Shown one piece after another: positions 19,755-29,897 of a DNA stretch of 64,000 nucleotides (position 1 is its first letter; each line of letters opens with the position of its first letter). Source of the stretch: Paraburkholderia domus. GTDB lineage: Bacteria > Pseudomonadota > Gammaproteobacteria > Burkholderiales > Burkholderiaceae. Where the stretch lies: assembly GCF_905220705.1 (NCBI RefSeq), contig NZ_CAJNAT010000003.1, forward strand, positions 62,001 through 126,000, written 5' to 3'. The position numbers and the translations under genes were made by a program. The notes under the pieces are model-generated. The model was not told the origin of the DNA, did not search any database, and worked only from the letters and a program-made list of their open reading frames with translations.

Positions 19755-20537
19755 TCAGAACGTACCGGGGTAAGCGCCGCCGTCGATCAGCCAGTTCTGG
19801 CCGGTGATGTAGCCGGCATGCACGCTGCACAGGAACGCACAGGCGCGGCCGAATTCATCGCGATTGCCGAAACGGCCGGCGGGGATCGTCTTCATACGCT
19901 GCTTGCGCGCGTCGTCGACGGAAATGTTTTGCGCCTTGGCTTGCGCCGAGAAGGTGGTGGCGATGCGATCGGTGTCGAACAGACCCGGCAGCAGGTTGTT
20001 GATCGTCACGCCCGAGGCGGCCACCTTGCTGCGCGCCAGTCCCGCCACGAAGCCGGTCAGCCCCGAGCGCGCACCGTTAGACAGGCCGAGCACGTCGATC
20101 GGCGCCTTGACCGCCGAACTCGTGATGTTGACGATACGGCCATAGCCACGCTCGCTCATGCCGTCGATGGTCGCGCGGATCAGTTCGATCGGCGTCAGCA
20201 TGTTGCTCTCCAGCGCACGAATCCAGTCTTCGTGCGTGAAGTTGCGGAAGTCGCCCGGCGGCGGGCCGCCCGCGTTGTTGACCAGAATGTCCGGCTGCGG
20301 ACAGTTGGCGAGCGCCGCGGCACGGCCTTCCGGTGTAGTGATGTCGCACGCCACCGTCTTCACTTCGACGCCGTATTGCTTGCGGATCTCGGCGGCGGTC
20401 GCCTCCAGCGTCTGGGCCGTGCGCGCGACGATCGTCAGGTTGACGCCTTCGGCTGCCAGCGCTTCCGCGCAGCCGCGCCCCAAGCCCTTGCTGGCCGCGC
20501 AAACCAGCGCGGTGCGTCCTGCGATTCCCATGTCCAT
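19755..20537 (-). CDS. atypical SDR family oxidoreductase lacking the catalytic Tyr
   Basis: 260-aa short-chain dehydrogenase fold. The cofactor loop [10 protein letters not shown] is at about 13-22, NNAGG at 87-91, and the Ser motif NITSSAVK at 137-144. At the position of YxxxK the sequence reads GLSNGARSG, so the usual Tyr is missing and the Lys is replaced by Arg. I recall a subfamily with this substitution, so it is probably not a recent mutation; the reaction is unknown. The ATG at 20537 has a strong AAGGAGACACAC leader; the open frame upstream is not conserved-looking. Confidence 0.88.
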   Translation of the reverse strand: MDMGIAGRTALVCAASKGLGRGCAEALAAEGVNLTIVARTAQTLEATAAEIRKQYGVEVKTVACDITTPEGRAAALANCPQPDILVNNAGGPPPGDFRNFTHEDWIRALESNMLTPIELIRATIDGMSERGYGRIVNITSSAVKAPIDVLGLSNGARSGLTGFVAGLARSKVAASGVTINNLLPGLFDTDRIATTFSAQAKAQNISVDDARKQRMKTIPAGRFGNRDEFGRACAFLCSVHAGYITGQNWLIDGGAYPGTF

Positions 20538-20772
20538 GTGTGTCTCCTTGTGGCGTAGTCGCGGCGCGGGGGGGCCCCGCGGATGCCCAATCGTTGCGAA
20601 GTTTCCCCCGATTCTAGAAGAATCGGTGCCGGACTGTGCCGGGCCACTGCAATCTCCGGTATCTTCCGGCGCCACTCTTTCGGTAAACTTGCGCCGTGGC
20701 GCGCCCGCCGGCCCGTTTCAGGCCGTGCGGAGCGCCAAACCGATCCCTCTAGCCGCCGCTTGCGCCCCCGCC

Positions 20773-21423
20773 ATGACCCAGGACAGCCGTTTTCCCAATC
20801 TTTTCATCCTCGATCACCCGCTGATCCAGCACAAGCTGTCGCATATGCGGGACCGGGACACCTCAACCCGCACGTTCCGCGAACTGCTGCGCGAGATCAC
20901 GCTGCTGATGGGCTACGAAATCACCCGCAATCTGCCGATGACCACGCGCCGCATCACCACGCCGCTGGTCGACATCGACGCGCCGGTGATCGCCGGCAAG
21001 AAACTGGCGATCGTGCCGGTGCTGCGTGCCGGCATCGGCATGTCGGACGGCCTGCTGGAGCTGGTGCCGTCGGCGCGCGTGGGCCACATCGGCGTGTATC
21101 GCGCCGAGGACCATCGCCCGGTCGAGTATCTGGTGCGCCTGCCGGATCTGGAAGACCGCGTGTTCATTCTGTGCGATCCGATGGTCGCGACCGGTTACTC
21201 GGCCGTGCACGCGGTGGACGTGCTCAAGCGCCGCAACGTAGCCGGCGAGAACATCATGTTCCTCGCGCTGGTGGCCGCGCCGGAAGGCGTGCAGGTGTTC
21301 CAGGACGCGCATCCGGACGTCAAGCTGTACGTCGCGTCGCTCGATTCGCACCTGAACGAGCACGCGTACATCGTGCCGGGTCTCGGCGATGCCGGCGACC
21401 GCCTGTTCGGCACGAAAAACTGA
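20773..21423 (+). CDS. upp: uracil phosphoribosyltransferase
   Basis: 216-aa salvage enzyme making UMP from uracil and PRPP. The PRPP-binding loop is [14 protein letters not shown], the uracil-binding end is [14 protein letters not shown], and the N-terminal part has the typical [18 protein letters not shown] block. The frame is open further upstream, but homology places the start at the ATG at 20773. It is transcribed divergently from the SDR gene, 235 nt away. Confidence 0.95.
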   Translation: MTQDSRFPNLFILDHPLIQHKLSHMRDRDTSTRTFRELLREITLLMGYEITRNLPMTTRRITTPLVDIDAPVIAGKKLAIVPVLRAGIGMSDGLLELVPSARVGHIGVYRAEDHRPVEYLVRLPDLEDRVFILCDPMVATGYSAVHAVDVLKRRNVAGENIMFLALVAAPEGVQVFQDAHPDVKLYVASLDSHLNEHAYIVPGLGDAGDRLFGTKN

Positions 21424-21861
21424 CCGCGGGCTGAAGAAACCAGCGGCGGCGCGCGCAAAACGCCGCCACCGTGCAGTTTCAGAGCAGTTTCCGGCTACGC
21501 TCACCTCTGCCGCGGCCCCGCGGCGTGATAAAATTCGAATCCGCTCAAAGAGCGGCTCAACTTGCACGACCGCCCGGCGCATCGCGCCTTTACGCGGGGT
21601 CTGCCGGGACCGGCGCGGTCGGGGCGCTACTAGCTGCCCACCGACCGCACCGCCCCGCTCCAACCGCGCTGCCGACCTTCGGTCCCGCTAGCCGGGCCTG
21701 GCTGGGTGTGATCAAGCTGAAAAAGGTCTGACACCGAGCGGTCTGGCGCCGAGCGGTTCGACATCGAGGCGCAAGTTCGTCATCACGAGCGCAAGCGCCC
21801 GGCATCGCAACGACAATTGCACTATGCGTGCGCCCCACTGGCGCGCGCGATGGAGAAAGGT
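21424..21861. other. 438-nt intergenic region between upp and yebC
   Basis: No convincing gene. Just after upp a GGCGGCG / CGCCGCC hairpin (about 21443-21465) lacks a T-run. At 21615-21656 two overlapping inverted repeats exclude each other: GCGGTCGG / CCGACCGC and GGGGCG / CGCCCC. These may be read-through control or simply GC-rich sequence. Confidence 0.4.
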
Positions 21862-22590
21862 ATGGCGGGTCATTCGAAATGGGCCAACATCAAGCATAAG
21901 AAAGCAGCGGCCGACGCCAAGCGCGGCAAGGTCTGGACGCGGCTCATCAAGGAAATTCAGGTCGCGGCCCGCATGGGCGGCGGCGACATCGACTCGAACC
22001 CGCGTTTGCGGCTCGCCGTCGAAAAGGCATATGACGCCAACATGCCGAAAGATAACGTCAACCGTGCGATCCAGCGCGGTGTGGGCGGTGTCGATGGCGC
22101 AAATTACGAAGAAATCCGCTACGAAGGCTACGGCATCGGCGGCGCGGCCGTGATCGTGGACACCATGACCGACAACCGCACCCGTACGGTGGCGGACGTG
22201 CGTCACGCGTTCTCGAAGAATGGCGGCAACATGGGCACGGACGGCTCGGTGTCGTTCATGTTCGATCACGTCGGCCAGTTCCTGTTCGCGCCCGGCACGC
22301 CGGAAGACAAGCTGATGGAAGCCGCGCTCGAAGCCGGCGCTGACGACGTCGTCACGAATGAAGACGGCAGTATCGAAGTGCTGTGCCCGCCGAACGACTT
22401 CCCGAAGGTGAAGGCCGCGCTTGAAACCGCGGGTTTCAAGGCCGAGCTCGCCGAGGTGACAATGAAACCTCAGACGGAAGTCGAATTCACGGGCGACGAC
22501 GCCGTGAAAATGCAGAAGCTGCTCGACGCACTGGAAAATCTGGACGACGTGCAGGAAGTCTATACAAACGCCGCGATCGCCGACGAATGA
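21862..22590 (+). CDS. YebC/PmpR family DNA-binding regulatory protein
   Basis: 242-aa protein with the invariant N terminus [21 protein letters not shown] and an acidic, three-domain body ([14 protein letters not shown] region). Family members act as transcription regulators or, by recent work, help translation of difficult sequences. A GGAGAAAGG ribosome-binding site lies just upstream of the ATG at 21862; an in-frame upstream extension is not conserved. Confidence 0.95.
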   Translation: MAGHSKWANIKHKKAAADAKRGKVWTRLIKEIQVAARMGGGDIDSNPRLRLAVEKAYDANMPKDNVNRAIQRGVGGVDGANYEEIRYEGYGIGGAAVIVDTMTDNRTRTVADVRHAFSKNGGNMGTDGSVSFMFDHVGQFLFAPGTPEDKLMEAALEAGADDVVTNEDGSIEVLCPPNDFPKVKAALETAGFKAELAEVTMKPQTEVEFTGDDAVKMQKLLDALENLDDVQEVYTNAAIADE

Positions 22591-22838
22591 GTGTGCCCGG
22601 CGGCGCCTCACGCGTGGATTTGCATTGAACCACGCCCGCGCCGCCGCCTGGCCCTCGCGTTGCTGCTGAGCGGGCGTTGGTCGGGTCCTGGTTCGGGCCC
22701 TTCCACACCGCCTCCACTCGGGTTCGCTATGTGCCCTGCGCCGCCGTCTGGCTGCGGGCACATTGCAAACCTCGCTGTTATTCCACGGCTGAGCGTGATG
22801 CTTCAGCCGTTTATGGTTTTTAAGTCTCGGGGATTCAC

Positions 22839-24137
22839 ATGAAGTTACTCGTCGTCGGTTCCGGCGGTCGCGAACATGCGCTCGCATGGAAGCTCGCGCA
22901 ATCGCCGCGGGTCCAGCTCGTCTACGTTGCTCCCGGCAACGGCGGCACCGCCCAGGACGAGCGTCTGCGCAACATCGACATCACTGATCCGGCCGAACTC
23001 GCCGATTTCGTCGAGAAAGAACAGATCGCCTTCACGCTGGTCGGGCCGGAAGGGCCGCTCGCCGCGGGCATCGTCAATCTGTTCCGCTCGCGTGGTCTGA
23101 AGATTTTCGGGCCGAGCAAGGAAGCCGCGCAGCTCGAAAGCTCGAAAGATTTTGCCAAGGCGTTCATGAAGCGCCATGCGATCCCGACTGCCGAATACGA
23201 AACCTTCGCCGACGTCGCCGCCGCGCACGCGTATCTGGACGCCAAGGGCGCGCCGATCGTGATCAAGGCCGATGGCCTCGCCGCGGGCAAGGGGGTCGTG
23301 GTTGCGCAAACGCTGGAAGAGGCGCATGCCGCAGTCGACATGATGCTGTCGGACAACAAGCTGGGCGACGCCGGCGCGCGCGTCGTGATCGAGGAATTCC
23401 TCGTCGGCGAAGAAGCCAGCTTCATCGTGATGGTGGACGGCAAGCATGTGTTGGCGCTCGCCTCGAGCCAGGACCACAAGCGTCTGCTCGACGCCGATCA
23501 GGGTCCGAACACCGGCGGCATGGGCGCCTACTCGCCCGCACCGATCGTCACGCCGCAACTGCATGCGCGCGTGATGCGCGAAATCATCCAGCCGACCGTG
23601 CGTGGCATGGAGAAAGAAGGCATCCGCTTCACCGGCTTCCTGTACGCCGGCCTGATGATCGACGCGCAAGGCAACCCGAAGACGCTCGAATTCAACTGCC
23701 GGATGGGCGACCCGGAGACGCAACCGATCATGGCGCGCCTGAAAGGCGACTTTTCGAAGGTCGTCGAACAGGCAATCGCCGGCACGCTCGATACGATCGA
23801 ACTCGAATGGGACCGTCGTACGGCGCTCGGCGTGGTGCTCGCCGCGTACAACTATCCGGAGACGCCGCGCAAGGGTGACCGGATCAGCGATATTCCGGCA
23901 GAAACCGTGGATTCGGTTACTTTCCACGCCGGCACGACGCTAGCGGACGGCAAGCTGACCACCTCGGGCGGCCGCGTTTTGTGCGTGGTCGGCCTGGCGG
24001 ATTCGGTACGCAGCGCGCAATCGGTCGCGTACGAGACGATCAACCAGATCTCGTTCGACGGCATGCAATATCGCCGCGACATCGGCTACCGTGCACTGAA
24101 CCGCAAGCACGACGCCAAGAACGAAGGCAAGCACTAA
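22839..24137 (+). CDS. purD: phosphoribosylamine-glycine ligase
   Basis: 432-aa ATP-grasp enzyme of purine synthesis (GAR synthetase). N-terminal VVGSGGREHALAWKL, the ATP-grasp glycine loop in KADGLAAGKGVVVA, and the metal-binding EFNCRMGDPETQ are all present. The last 12 residues (Asn/Lys/Asp-rich) extend slightly beyond the usual end. It is followed by a strong terminator, so it is probably the last gene of its transcript. Confidence 0.96.
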   Translation: MKLLVVGSGGREHALAWKLAQSPRVQLVYVAPGNGGTAQDERLRNIDITDPAELADFVEKEQIAFTLVGPEGPLAAGIVNLFRSRGLKIFGPSKEAAQLESSKDFAKAFMKRHAIPTAEYETFADVAAAHAYLDAKGAPIVIKADGLAAGKGVVVAQTLEEAHAAVDMMLSDNKLGDAGARVVIEEFLVGEEASFIVMVDGKHVLALASSQDHKRLLDADQGPNTGGMGAYSPAPIVTPQLHARVMREIIQPTVRGMEKEGIRFTGFLYAGLMIDAQGNPKTLEFNCRMGDPETQPIMARLKGDFSKVVEQAIAGTLDTIELEWDRRTALGVVLAAYNYPETPRKGDRISDIPAETVDSVTFHAGTTLADGKLTTSGGRVLCVVGLADSVRSAQSVAYETINQISFDGMQYRRDIGYRALNRKHDAKNEGKH

Positions 24138-24150
24138 GCCCGCCCACTCG

Positions 24151-24188
24151 CCCGCGTGTGGCGCCAACGGCGCTACACTGCGGGTTTT
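24151..24188 (+). terminator. rho-independent terminator after purD
   Basis: Long stem: outer CCCGC / GCGGG, inner GTGTGGCGCC / GGCGCTACAC with a bulge and a G-U pair, loop AAC, followed by TTTT. It begins 14 nt after the purD stop. Confidence 0.8.
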
Positions 24189-24329
24189 CGCGACCGTTGC
24201 GGCGCCCACCGTACCATGTGGGCTTACCCCGGTTGACCGGCATTTCATCCGGCGCGAATGACCGTACCGCCGTGCCTTCCCAGGAACACCCTGGGTGATG
24301 GCTCGGCCCTCGCCCTTCAAGAAGAACCC

Positions 24330-24350
24330 GCGGCACGACGAGCGTGCCGC
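24330..24350 (+). promoter_or_regulatory. 8-bp hairpin in the hemF leader
   Basis: Perfect inverted repeat GCGGCACG / CGTGCCGC with a 5-nt loop, ending 17 nt before the hemF ATG. It could shield the ribosome-binding region. No match to a riboswitch that I know. Confidence 0.4.
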
Positions 24351-24367
24351 CCTCAGCATCTGCATTC

Positions 24368-25291
24368 ATGACCGATTCGAGCTATGACGCACAGGCCGTG
24401 CGCAACTGGCTGCAAGGCCTGCAAACGCATATCGCGGACACGCTCGGCGCGTTCGACGGTAAGCCGTTCGCGACCGACGCATGGCAGCGCGCCCCCGGCG
24501 AGAAGCTGCGCGGCGGCGGCTGCACGCGGATTCTGGAAGGCGGCAACTTCTTCGAACGGGCTGGCATCGGCTTCTCGGACGTTTCGGGCGATACGTTGCC
24601 CGGTTCGGCGAGCGCCGCGCGTCCGCAACTGGCTGGCCGTGGTTTTGAAGCAATGGGCGTTTCGCTCGTGCTGCACCCGCACAATCCGCACTGCCCGACC
24701 GTGCATATGAACGTGCGGTTGCTGATCGCAACCAAGGCCGGCGAAGAGCCCGTGTTCTGGTTCGGCGGCGGCATGGATCTGACGCCTTACTATGGCTACG
24801 AGGAAGACGCGCAGCATTTCCATCGTGTGTGCCGCGACGCGCTGCAGCCTTATGGCGCGGACCTCTACCCGAGTTTCAAGCGCTGGTGCGACGAGTACTT
24901 CTTCCTCAAGCACCGCAACGAACCGCGTGGCATCGGCGGGATTTTCTTCGACGATTTCTCGGCGCCGGGCTTCGATCAATCGTTCGCGATGCTCAAAAGC
25001 GTCGGCGAGGGATTCCTCAAAGCGTACCTGCCGATCATCGAAAAGCGCCGCAACATTCCGTACGGCGAAGCCGAGCGGGACTTCCAGGCATACCGGCGCG
25101 GCCGCTACGTCGAGTTCAATCTGGTCTTCGACCGTGGCACACTGTTTGGGCTGCAGAGCGGCGGACGCACCGAATCGATTCTGATGTCGATGCCGCCTGT
25201 GGTGAACTGGCGCTACAACTGGCAGCCCGAACCGGGCACGCCGGAAGCGCGTCTTTATAGCGATTTTCTCGTGCCGCGCGAGTGGGTGTGA
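24368..25291 (+). CDS. hemF: oxygen-dependent coproporphyrinogen III oxidase
   Basis: 307-aa heme-pathway enzyme that oxidatively decarboxylates coproporphyrinogen III using O2. Signature segments include [32 protein letters not shown], the [28 protein letters not shown] block and [21 protein letters not shown]. The ATG at 24368 is preferred over in-frame upstream codons. A hairpin lies immediately upstream. Confidence 0.96.
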   Translation: MTDSSYDAQAVRNWLQGLQTHIADTLGAFDGKPFATDAWQRAPGEKLRGGGCTRILEGGNFFERAGIGFSDVSGDTLPGSASAARPQLAGRGFEAMGVSLVLHPHNPHCPTVHMNVRLLIATKAGEEPVFWFGGGMDLTPYYGYEEDAQHFHRVCRDALQPYGADLYPSFKRWCDEYFFLKHRNEPRGIGGIFFDDFSAPGFDQSFAMLKSVGEGFLKAYLPIIEKRRNIPYGEAERDFQAYRRGRYVEFNLVFDRGTLFGLQSGGRTESILMSMPPVVNWRYNWQPEPGTPEARLYSDFLVPREWV

Positions 25292-25316
25292 GGCTTTAAG
25301 CCCGCAGCCACTGCAC

Positions 25317-26057
25317 GTGACCACGACAAAGGATCCTCACCTGAAGCCGAACGCTCATCCTGTCGCCCTGCCTCGCCGGATCGGACTGCTCGGCGGCACC
25401 TTCGATCCGATCCACGACGGCCACCTCGCGCTCGCGCGGCGTTTTGCCGACGTGCTGAACCTGACTGAGCTGGTGCTGCTGCCGGCCGGCCAGCCGTGGC
25501 AGAAAACGGACGTGTCGGCGGCTGAACACAGGCTGGCGATGACCCGCGCCGCCGCCGGCGCGTTAGTACTGCCGGGCGTGACCGTGCGGGTGGCGACCGA
25601 CGAAATTGAACACGAAGGTCCGACGTACACCGTCAACACGCTGCAGTTGTGGCGTGAACGCGAAGGTCAGGATGCGTCGATTGCACTTCTGATCGGCGCG
25701 GATCAACTGGTGCATCTCGACACCTGGCGCGACTGGCGGCGCCTGTTCGACTTTGCTCACATCTGTGCGGCCACGCGCCCCGGATTCGACCTCGCGTCGA
25801 TTCCGCCCGTGGTTGCCAAAGAAATCGACGCGCGCCGTGCCCGCGCCGACGTTCTGCAAGCCACCCCCTGCGGCCACTTGCTGATCGATACGACGCTTGC
25901 GTTCAACGTCTCGGCCACCGACATTCGCGCGCATCTGCGCGAACAGGTGACCCAGCGGCTTGCCCTCGCGGGCGGCGAACAGCAAGACCAGGCCGCGAGC
26001 CATGTCCCCACTGCGGTGTGGGACTATATTCTTCAACATCATCTGTACCACCGGTAA
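25317..26057 (+). CDS. nadD: nicotinate-nucleotide adenylyltransferase
   Basis: 246-aa NAD-synthesis enzyme. The nucleotidyltransferase motif [11 protein letters not shown] (H-x-G-H type) is at about 24-34 and the C-terminal phosphate motif is [10 protein letters not shown]. The proposed start is a GTG at 25317, which leaves a ~20-residue polar N-terminal extension; no strong ribosome-binding site is visible, so the start is uncertain. Starts the tight nadD-rsfS-rlmH group. Confidence 0.93.
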   Translation: MTTTKDPHLKPNAHPVALPRRIGLLGGTFDPIHDGHLALARRFADVLNLTELVLLPAGQPWQKTDVSAAEHRLAMTRAAAGALVLPGVTVRVATDEIEHEGPTYTVNTLQLWREREGQDASIALLIGADQLVHLDTWRDWRRLFDFAHICAATRPGFDLASIPPVVAKEIDARRARADVLQATPCGHLLIDTTLAFNVSATDIRAHLREQVTQRLALAGGEQQDQAASHVPTAVWDYILQHHLYHR

Positions 26058-26061
26058 CCCC

Positions 26062-26517
26062 ATGGATATTCGCAAACTGCAACGCGTGATCGTCGACGCT
26101 CTCGAAGACGTCAAAGCGCAAGACATCAAGGTGTTCAACACCAGCCACCTGACCGCGCTGTTCGATCGCGTGATCGTCGCCTCCGGCACCTCGAACCGCC
26201 AGACCAAGGCGCTCGCTTCGAGCGTGCGCGAGAGCGTCAAGGAGAACGGCGGCGACATCATCAGTACCGAAGGCGAGGACATCGGCGAATGGGTGCTGGT
26301 CGATTGCGGCGACGCGATCGTGCACATCCTGCAACCGGCGCTGCGCCAGTACTACAACCTCGAAGAAATCTGGGGCGACAAGCCGGTGCGCATCAAGCTG
26401 TCGACGCCGAATCCGTTTGGCGGCGCCAGCGCGAGCGAGCTGGATGATGAGGACGAAGAGGAAGAAGCGCCGGTTGCCAAAAAGCCCGCACGCAAGACGC
26501 CGGTACGCCGCAAGTAA
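26062..26517 (+). CDS. rsfS: ribosome silencing factor RsfS
   Basis: 151-aa RsfS/DUF143 protein that binds ribosomal protein L14 and blocks subunit joining under starvation. The core runs to about residue 115 (VIVASGTSNRQTKALA, GEWVLVDCGDAIVHI, YYNLEEIWGD). A charged, low-complexity tail follows (DDEDEEEE then Lys/Arg-Pro), longer than in E. coli. Starts 4 nt after the nadD stop. Confidence 0.94.
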   Translation: MDIRKLQRVIVDALEDVKAQDIKVFNTSHLTALFDRVIVASGTSNRQTKALASSVRESVKENGGDIISTEGEDIGEWVLVDCGDAIVHILQPALRQYYNLEEIWGDKPVRIKLSTPNPFGGASASELDDEDEEEEAPVAKKPARKTPVRRK

Positions 26518-26574
26518 GCGCGCTTTGCCAGGCATAACGCTTAGTCTGCGATTGCATCCGCGACACCATCCGCG

Positions 26575-27045
26575 ATGAAACTTCACATCCTCGCCGTCGG
26601 CCACAAGATGCCGGACTGGATCGCCACTGGCTTCGATGAATACGCGAAGCGCATGCCGCCCGAGCTGCGTATCGAGCTGCGCGAGATCAAGCCCGAGCAG
26701 CGTTCGTCGGGGCGTCCAGCGGAAAGCGTGATGGCTGCCGAGCGGCAGAAAATCGAAGCCGCGTTGCCGAAGAACGCGCGCATCGTCGCGCTCGACGAAC
26801 GCGGCAAGGATTGGACCACGATGCAGCTCGCCGGCGCCCTGCCCGGCTGGCAGCAGGACGGCCGCGACGTGGCGTTTCTGATCGGCGGCGCCGACGGGCT
26901 CGATCCCGATCTGAAAGCGCGCGCCGATATGCTGCTGCGTGTCTCCAGCCTGACGCTGCCGCACGCAATGGTCCGCGTGCTGCTCGCCGAGCAGCTTTAC
27001 CGCGCGTGGACCATCACGCAAAATCACCCCTATCACCGCGTGTGA
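26575..27045 (+). CDS. rlmH: 23S rRNA (pseudouridine1915-N3)-methyltransferase
   Basis: 156-aa SPOUT methyltransferase. The SAM-binding knot includes FLIGGADGL and the C-terminal block [22 protein letters not shown] ends in the conserved NHPYHR. It modifies helix 69 of 23S rRNA. Same-strand neighbour of rsfS, with a 57-nt gap. Confidence 0.95.
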   Translation: MKLHILAVGHKMPDWIATGFDEYAKRMPPELRIELREIKPEQRSSGRPAESVMAAERQKIEAALPKNARIVALDERGKDWTTMQLAGALPGWQQDGRDVAFLIGGADGLDPDLKARADMLLRVSSLTLPHAMVRVLLAEQLYRAWTITQNHPYHRV

Positions 27046-27097
27046 GCGAACGATGCTGCTGACAGATCGTGCGTTGTTTGGTCTCGTTGGCCGCGCT

Positions 27098-27195
27098 GAT
27101 TGACGCGCTTGCAGGCGCGTTTATCGATGCGCTTGTCGATGCGCTTATCGACGCGCTCTTCGTCCTGTCCTTCGACACGCTGATCGACGCTAGAC
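27098..27195 (+). repeat. degenerate 12-nt tandem repeat
   Basis: About six imperfect copies of a GCGCTTATCGAC-like unit lie between rlmH and maf. Read in frame from 27069 they would encode repeated Ile-Asp-Ala-Leu, but that ORF lacks a ribosome-binding site and resembles nothing I know, so it is listed as a repeat only. Confidence 0.5.
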
Positions 27196-27255
27196 TGACG
27201 AGCTCATCGCGCGTTCCTCGCGCATTGACGCAATCCGCCTCATCGAGACCTGTTC

Positions 27256-27885
27256 ATGCCAACGCCTGCCGCTTCACTGCATCCATTCGTATACCTCGCT
27301 TCCCAGAGCCCACGCCGCCAGGAGCTGTTGCAACAGCTCGGCGTGCGTTTCGAATTGCTGCTGCCGCGTCCCGATGAAGATGCCGAAGCACTTGAAGTCG
27401 AGCTGCCCGGCGAGCGAGCGCGTGACTACGTGCAGCGTGTGTGCATCGCCAAGGCGCATGCCGCGCGCGCGCGTCTCGTGGCAGGCGGTCATGCCGCACG
27501 GCCGATCCTGGTTGCCGACACCACCGTCACGATCGACGACGCGATCCTCGGCAAACCCGTCGACGCCGACGACGCCGTCGCGATGCTCACGCGTCTCGCG
27601 GGGCGCGATCACGAAGTGTTGACGGCCATCGCGGTGATCGACGCGGAAGGCACGTTGCTGCCTGCTGCGCTATCCGTATCGAAGGTGCGTTTTGCTGCAC
27701 TGCACGCGGACGCCGTGCGCCGCTATGCCGCAAGCGGCGAGCCGCTCGGCAAGGCGGGCGCGTATGGCGTGCAAGGACGCGCCGCGGAGTTTATCGAGCA
27801 TATCGACGGGTCCTATTCAGGTATCATGGGTTTGCCACTTTTTGAAACCGCTGCCCTCCTGCGTGCAGCGCGCATCGACTTCTAA
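27256..27885 (+). CDS. Maf family nucleotide pyrophosphatase (YhdE type)
   Basis: 209-aa nucleoside-triphosphate pyrophosphatase. The phosphate motif [10 protein letters not shown] is near residue 14, the catalytic Asp is in VADTTVTID, and the end reads [15 protein letters not shown] ... [14 protein letters not shown]. The motif set matches the dTTP/UTP-specific YhdE group rather than YceF. Ends 10 nt before rng, the same order as in many proteobacteria. Confidence 0.93.
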   Translation: MPTPAASLHPFVYLASQSPRRQELLQQLGVRFELLLPRPDEDAEALEVELPGERARDYVQRVCIAKAHAARARLVAGGHAARPILVADTTVTIDDAILGKPVDADDAVAMLTRLAGRDHEVLTAIAVIDAEGTLLPAALSVSKVRFAALHADAVRRYAASGEPLGKAGAYGVQGRAAEFIEHIDGSYSGIMGLPLFETAALLRAARIDF

Positions 27886-27894
27886 AATAACACT

Positions 27895-29364
27895 ATGAAT
27901 GAAGAAATCCTGATCAATGTCACGCCGCAGGAAACGCGCGTCGCGCTGGTCCAGCAAGGCGCCGTCCAGGAACTTCACGTCGAACGAACGCTGTCGCGGG
28001 GACGCGTCGGCAATGTCTATCTCGGCAAAGTCGTCCGCGTGTTGCCGGGCATGCAATCCGCCTTCATCGATATCGGTCTGGAGCGCGCCGCGTTCCTGCA
28101 TGTAGCGGATATCTGGCATCCGCGCATTGCGGGCGAACCGCAACATCAGACGCCGCATCAGCCGATCGAAAAGATCGTCTTCGAAGGCCAGACGCTGATG
28201 GTACAAGTCGTGAAGGATCCGATCGGCACCAAAGGCGCGAGGCTCTCCACGCAAGTGAGTATCGCCGGGCGCACGCTTGTGTATCTGCCGCAGGAACCGC
28301 ATATCGGCATCTCGCAGAAGATCGAGAGCGAAGCCGAACGCGAAGCCGTGCGCGCGCGTTTGACCGCTGTGCTGCCCGCCGATGAAAAAGGCGGCTACAT
28401 CGTCCGCACCATCGCTGAAGATGCGACCAGCGAAGAGTTGGCCGGGGACGTTGCGTATCTGCGCAAGACGTGGGCGACGATCATCTCGCAAGGTCAGCGC
28501 ATGCCGCCGACCAGCCTGCTGTATCAGGACCTGAATCTCTCGCAACGGGTGCTACGCGATTTCGTGAATGACGAGACCTCGCGTATTCAGGTCGACTCGC
28601 GCGAGACCTATCAGATGCTCGCCGACTTCGCGGCGGAGTTCACGCCGGCGGTGTCGTCGAAGCTGCATCACTACACTGGCGAACGGCCGCTCTTCGATCT
28701 GTACAACATCGAGTCGGAAATCCAGCGTGCATTGTCACGCCGGGTCGAGCTGAAGTCGGGCGGGTATCTGGTGATCGATCAGACCGAAGCAATGACGACG
28801 ATCGACGTGAATACCGGCGGTTACGTCGGCGCGCGCAACTTCGACGATACGATCTTCAAGACCAACCTCGAAGCCGCGCACACGATCGCGCGGCAATTGC
28901 GGCTACGCAATCTGGGCGGTGTGATCATCATCGACTTCATCGATATGGAGAACGTCGAGCATCGCGACCAGGTGCTCGGCGAGTTGAAGAAGGCGTTGTC
29001 ACGAGATCGTACGCGCGTGACCGTGAATGGTTTTTCGCAGCTTGGGCTCGTGGAGATGACGCGCAAGCGCACGCGCGAATCGTTGGCGCATGTGCTGTGC
29101 GAGCCCTGCCCGGTTTGCCAGGGTAAGGGGCAGGTCAAGACGCCGCGTACGGTGTGCTATGACGTGCTGCGCGAGATTCTGCGCGAGTCGCGACAGTTCA
29201 ATCCGCGCGAGTTTCGCGTGGTGGCGTCGCAGCAGGTGATCGATCTGTTTCTTGAGGAAGAGTCGCAGCATCTGGCCATGCTGATGGATTTCATCGGCAA
29301 GCCGGTGTCGTTGCAGGTGGAGTCGAATTTGAGCCAGGAGCAGTACGATATTGTGCTGATGTGA
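27895..29364 (+). CDS. rng: ribonuclease G
   Basis: 489-aa single-strand endoribonuclease that matures 16S rRNA 5' ends and some mRNAs. It has the S1 RNA-binding domain (about 38-125), the RNase E/G catalytic core with the metal-binding Asp residues around TIDVNTGGYVG and IIIDFIDM, and the zinc-link cysteines in CEPCPVC near residue 405. It lacks the RNase E C-terminal scaffold. Terminated by the hairpin at 29402. Confidence 0.96.
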   Translation: MNEEILINVTPQETRVALVQQGAVQELHVERTLSRGRVGNVYLGKVVRVLPGMQSAFIDIGLERAAFLHVADIWHPRIAGEPQHQTPHQPIEKIVFEGQTLMVQVVKDPIGTKGARLSTQVSIAGRTLVYLPQEPHIGISQKIESEAEREAVRARLTAVLPADEKGGYIVRTIAEDATSEELAGDVAYLRKTWATIISQGQRMPPTSLLYQDLNLSQRVLRDFVNDETSRIQVDSRETYQMLADFAAEFTPAVSSKLHHYTGERPLFDLYNIESEIQRALSRRVELKSGGYLVIDQTEAMTTIDVNTGGYVGARNFDDTIFKTNLEAAHTIARQLRLRNLGGVIIIDFIDMENVEHRDQVLGELKKALSRDRTRVTVNGFSQLGLVEMTRKRTRESLAHVLCEPCPVCQGKGQVKTPRTVCYDVLREILRESRQFNPREFRVVASQQVIDLFLEEESQHLAMLMDFIGKPVSLQVESNLSQEQYDIVLM

Positions 29365-29401
29365 ATGGACCCAAGCCTTATACGACAAGGCTCTCACGAA
29401 G

Positions 29402-29427
29402 ACCGACCCACGATGGTCGGTTTTTTT
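29402..29427 (+). terminator. rho-independent terminator of rng
   Basis: Stem ACCGACC / GGTCGGT, loop CACGAT, followed by seven T. It lies 38 nt past the rng stop and inside the 5' part of the open frame described next, which shows that frame must begin downstream. Confidence 0.88.
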
Positions 29428-29445
29428 GTTAACGCGGGCGGCGCG

Positions 29446-29844
29446 ATGGCCACAAGTGAGGGCGGCGGCGATCTGCTTGGCATGGTTGAGGCCGTGGCCG
29501 GTGCCGCGCTCGGCATTGACTTCGGTGCGATGACCGGTGATTGCGCCGATACGTCTACACCACTCGGCGACGCACAACCGTTCGAGTATGGCGACGATGC
29601 GCTGTCGAGCGACTCGATGGACCTTGCCGGCAACCTAACGCCCAACATGGGGCCCACTGGAAGCTGGTACACGAATCCGGGTAGTGGCCAGATGCGTACG
29701 TATGGTCAGGATGGTTTTCCGGTCGTCGACTTTGATTTCGATCACGACCATGGCCAAGGCATCCCACACGCGCATAACTGGGAGAACGGCGGCGGCCCCT
29801 TTCCACTTCGCGGTCCCGGCGTGCAGTTTTCGCCGCTACCCTGA
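29446..29844 (+). CDS. putative polymorphic-toxin C-terminal domain (orphan tip)
   Basis: 132-aa ORF. The N-terminal half is Gly/Ala/Asp-rich. The C-terminal half reads GSWYTNPGSGQMRTYGQDG followed by an Asp/His-rich core (VDFDFDHDHGQGIPHAHNW) and a Pro-rich end. I recall similar Asp/His cores at the C-termini of RHS-type polymorphic toxins (toxin type 24-like). There is no delivery domain here, so it looks like a displaced tip. The start is uncertain: the ATG at 29446 is chosen because earlier Met codons fall in the rng terminator. Two immunity-like ORFs follow. Confidence 0.6.
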   Translation: MATSEGGGDLLGMVEAVAGAALGIDFGAMTGDCADTSTPLGDAQPFEYGDDALSSDSMDLAGNLTPNMGPTGSWYTNPGSGQMRTYGQDGFPVVDFDFDHDHGQGIPHAHNWENGGGPFPLRGPGVQFSPLP

Positions 29845-29897
29845 TGGTCCCGCTCAACCACTAGCCAACAATGACACCTTTACCGATCCTTGCCTTC

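Noticed and set aside
27069..27377. 102-codon ORF with Ile-Asp-Ala-Leu repeats
   Set aside because: Runs into maf in another frame, no start signal, low-complexity; kept only as a DNA repeat.
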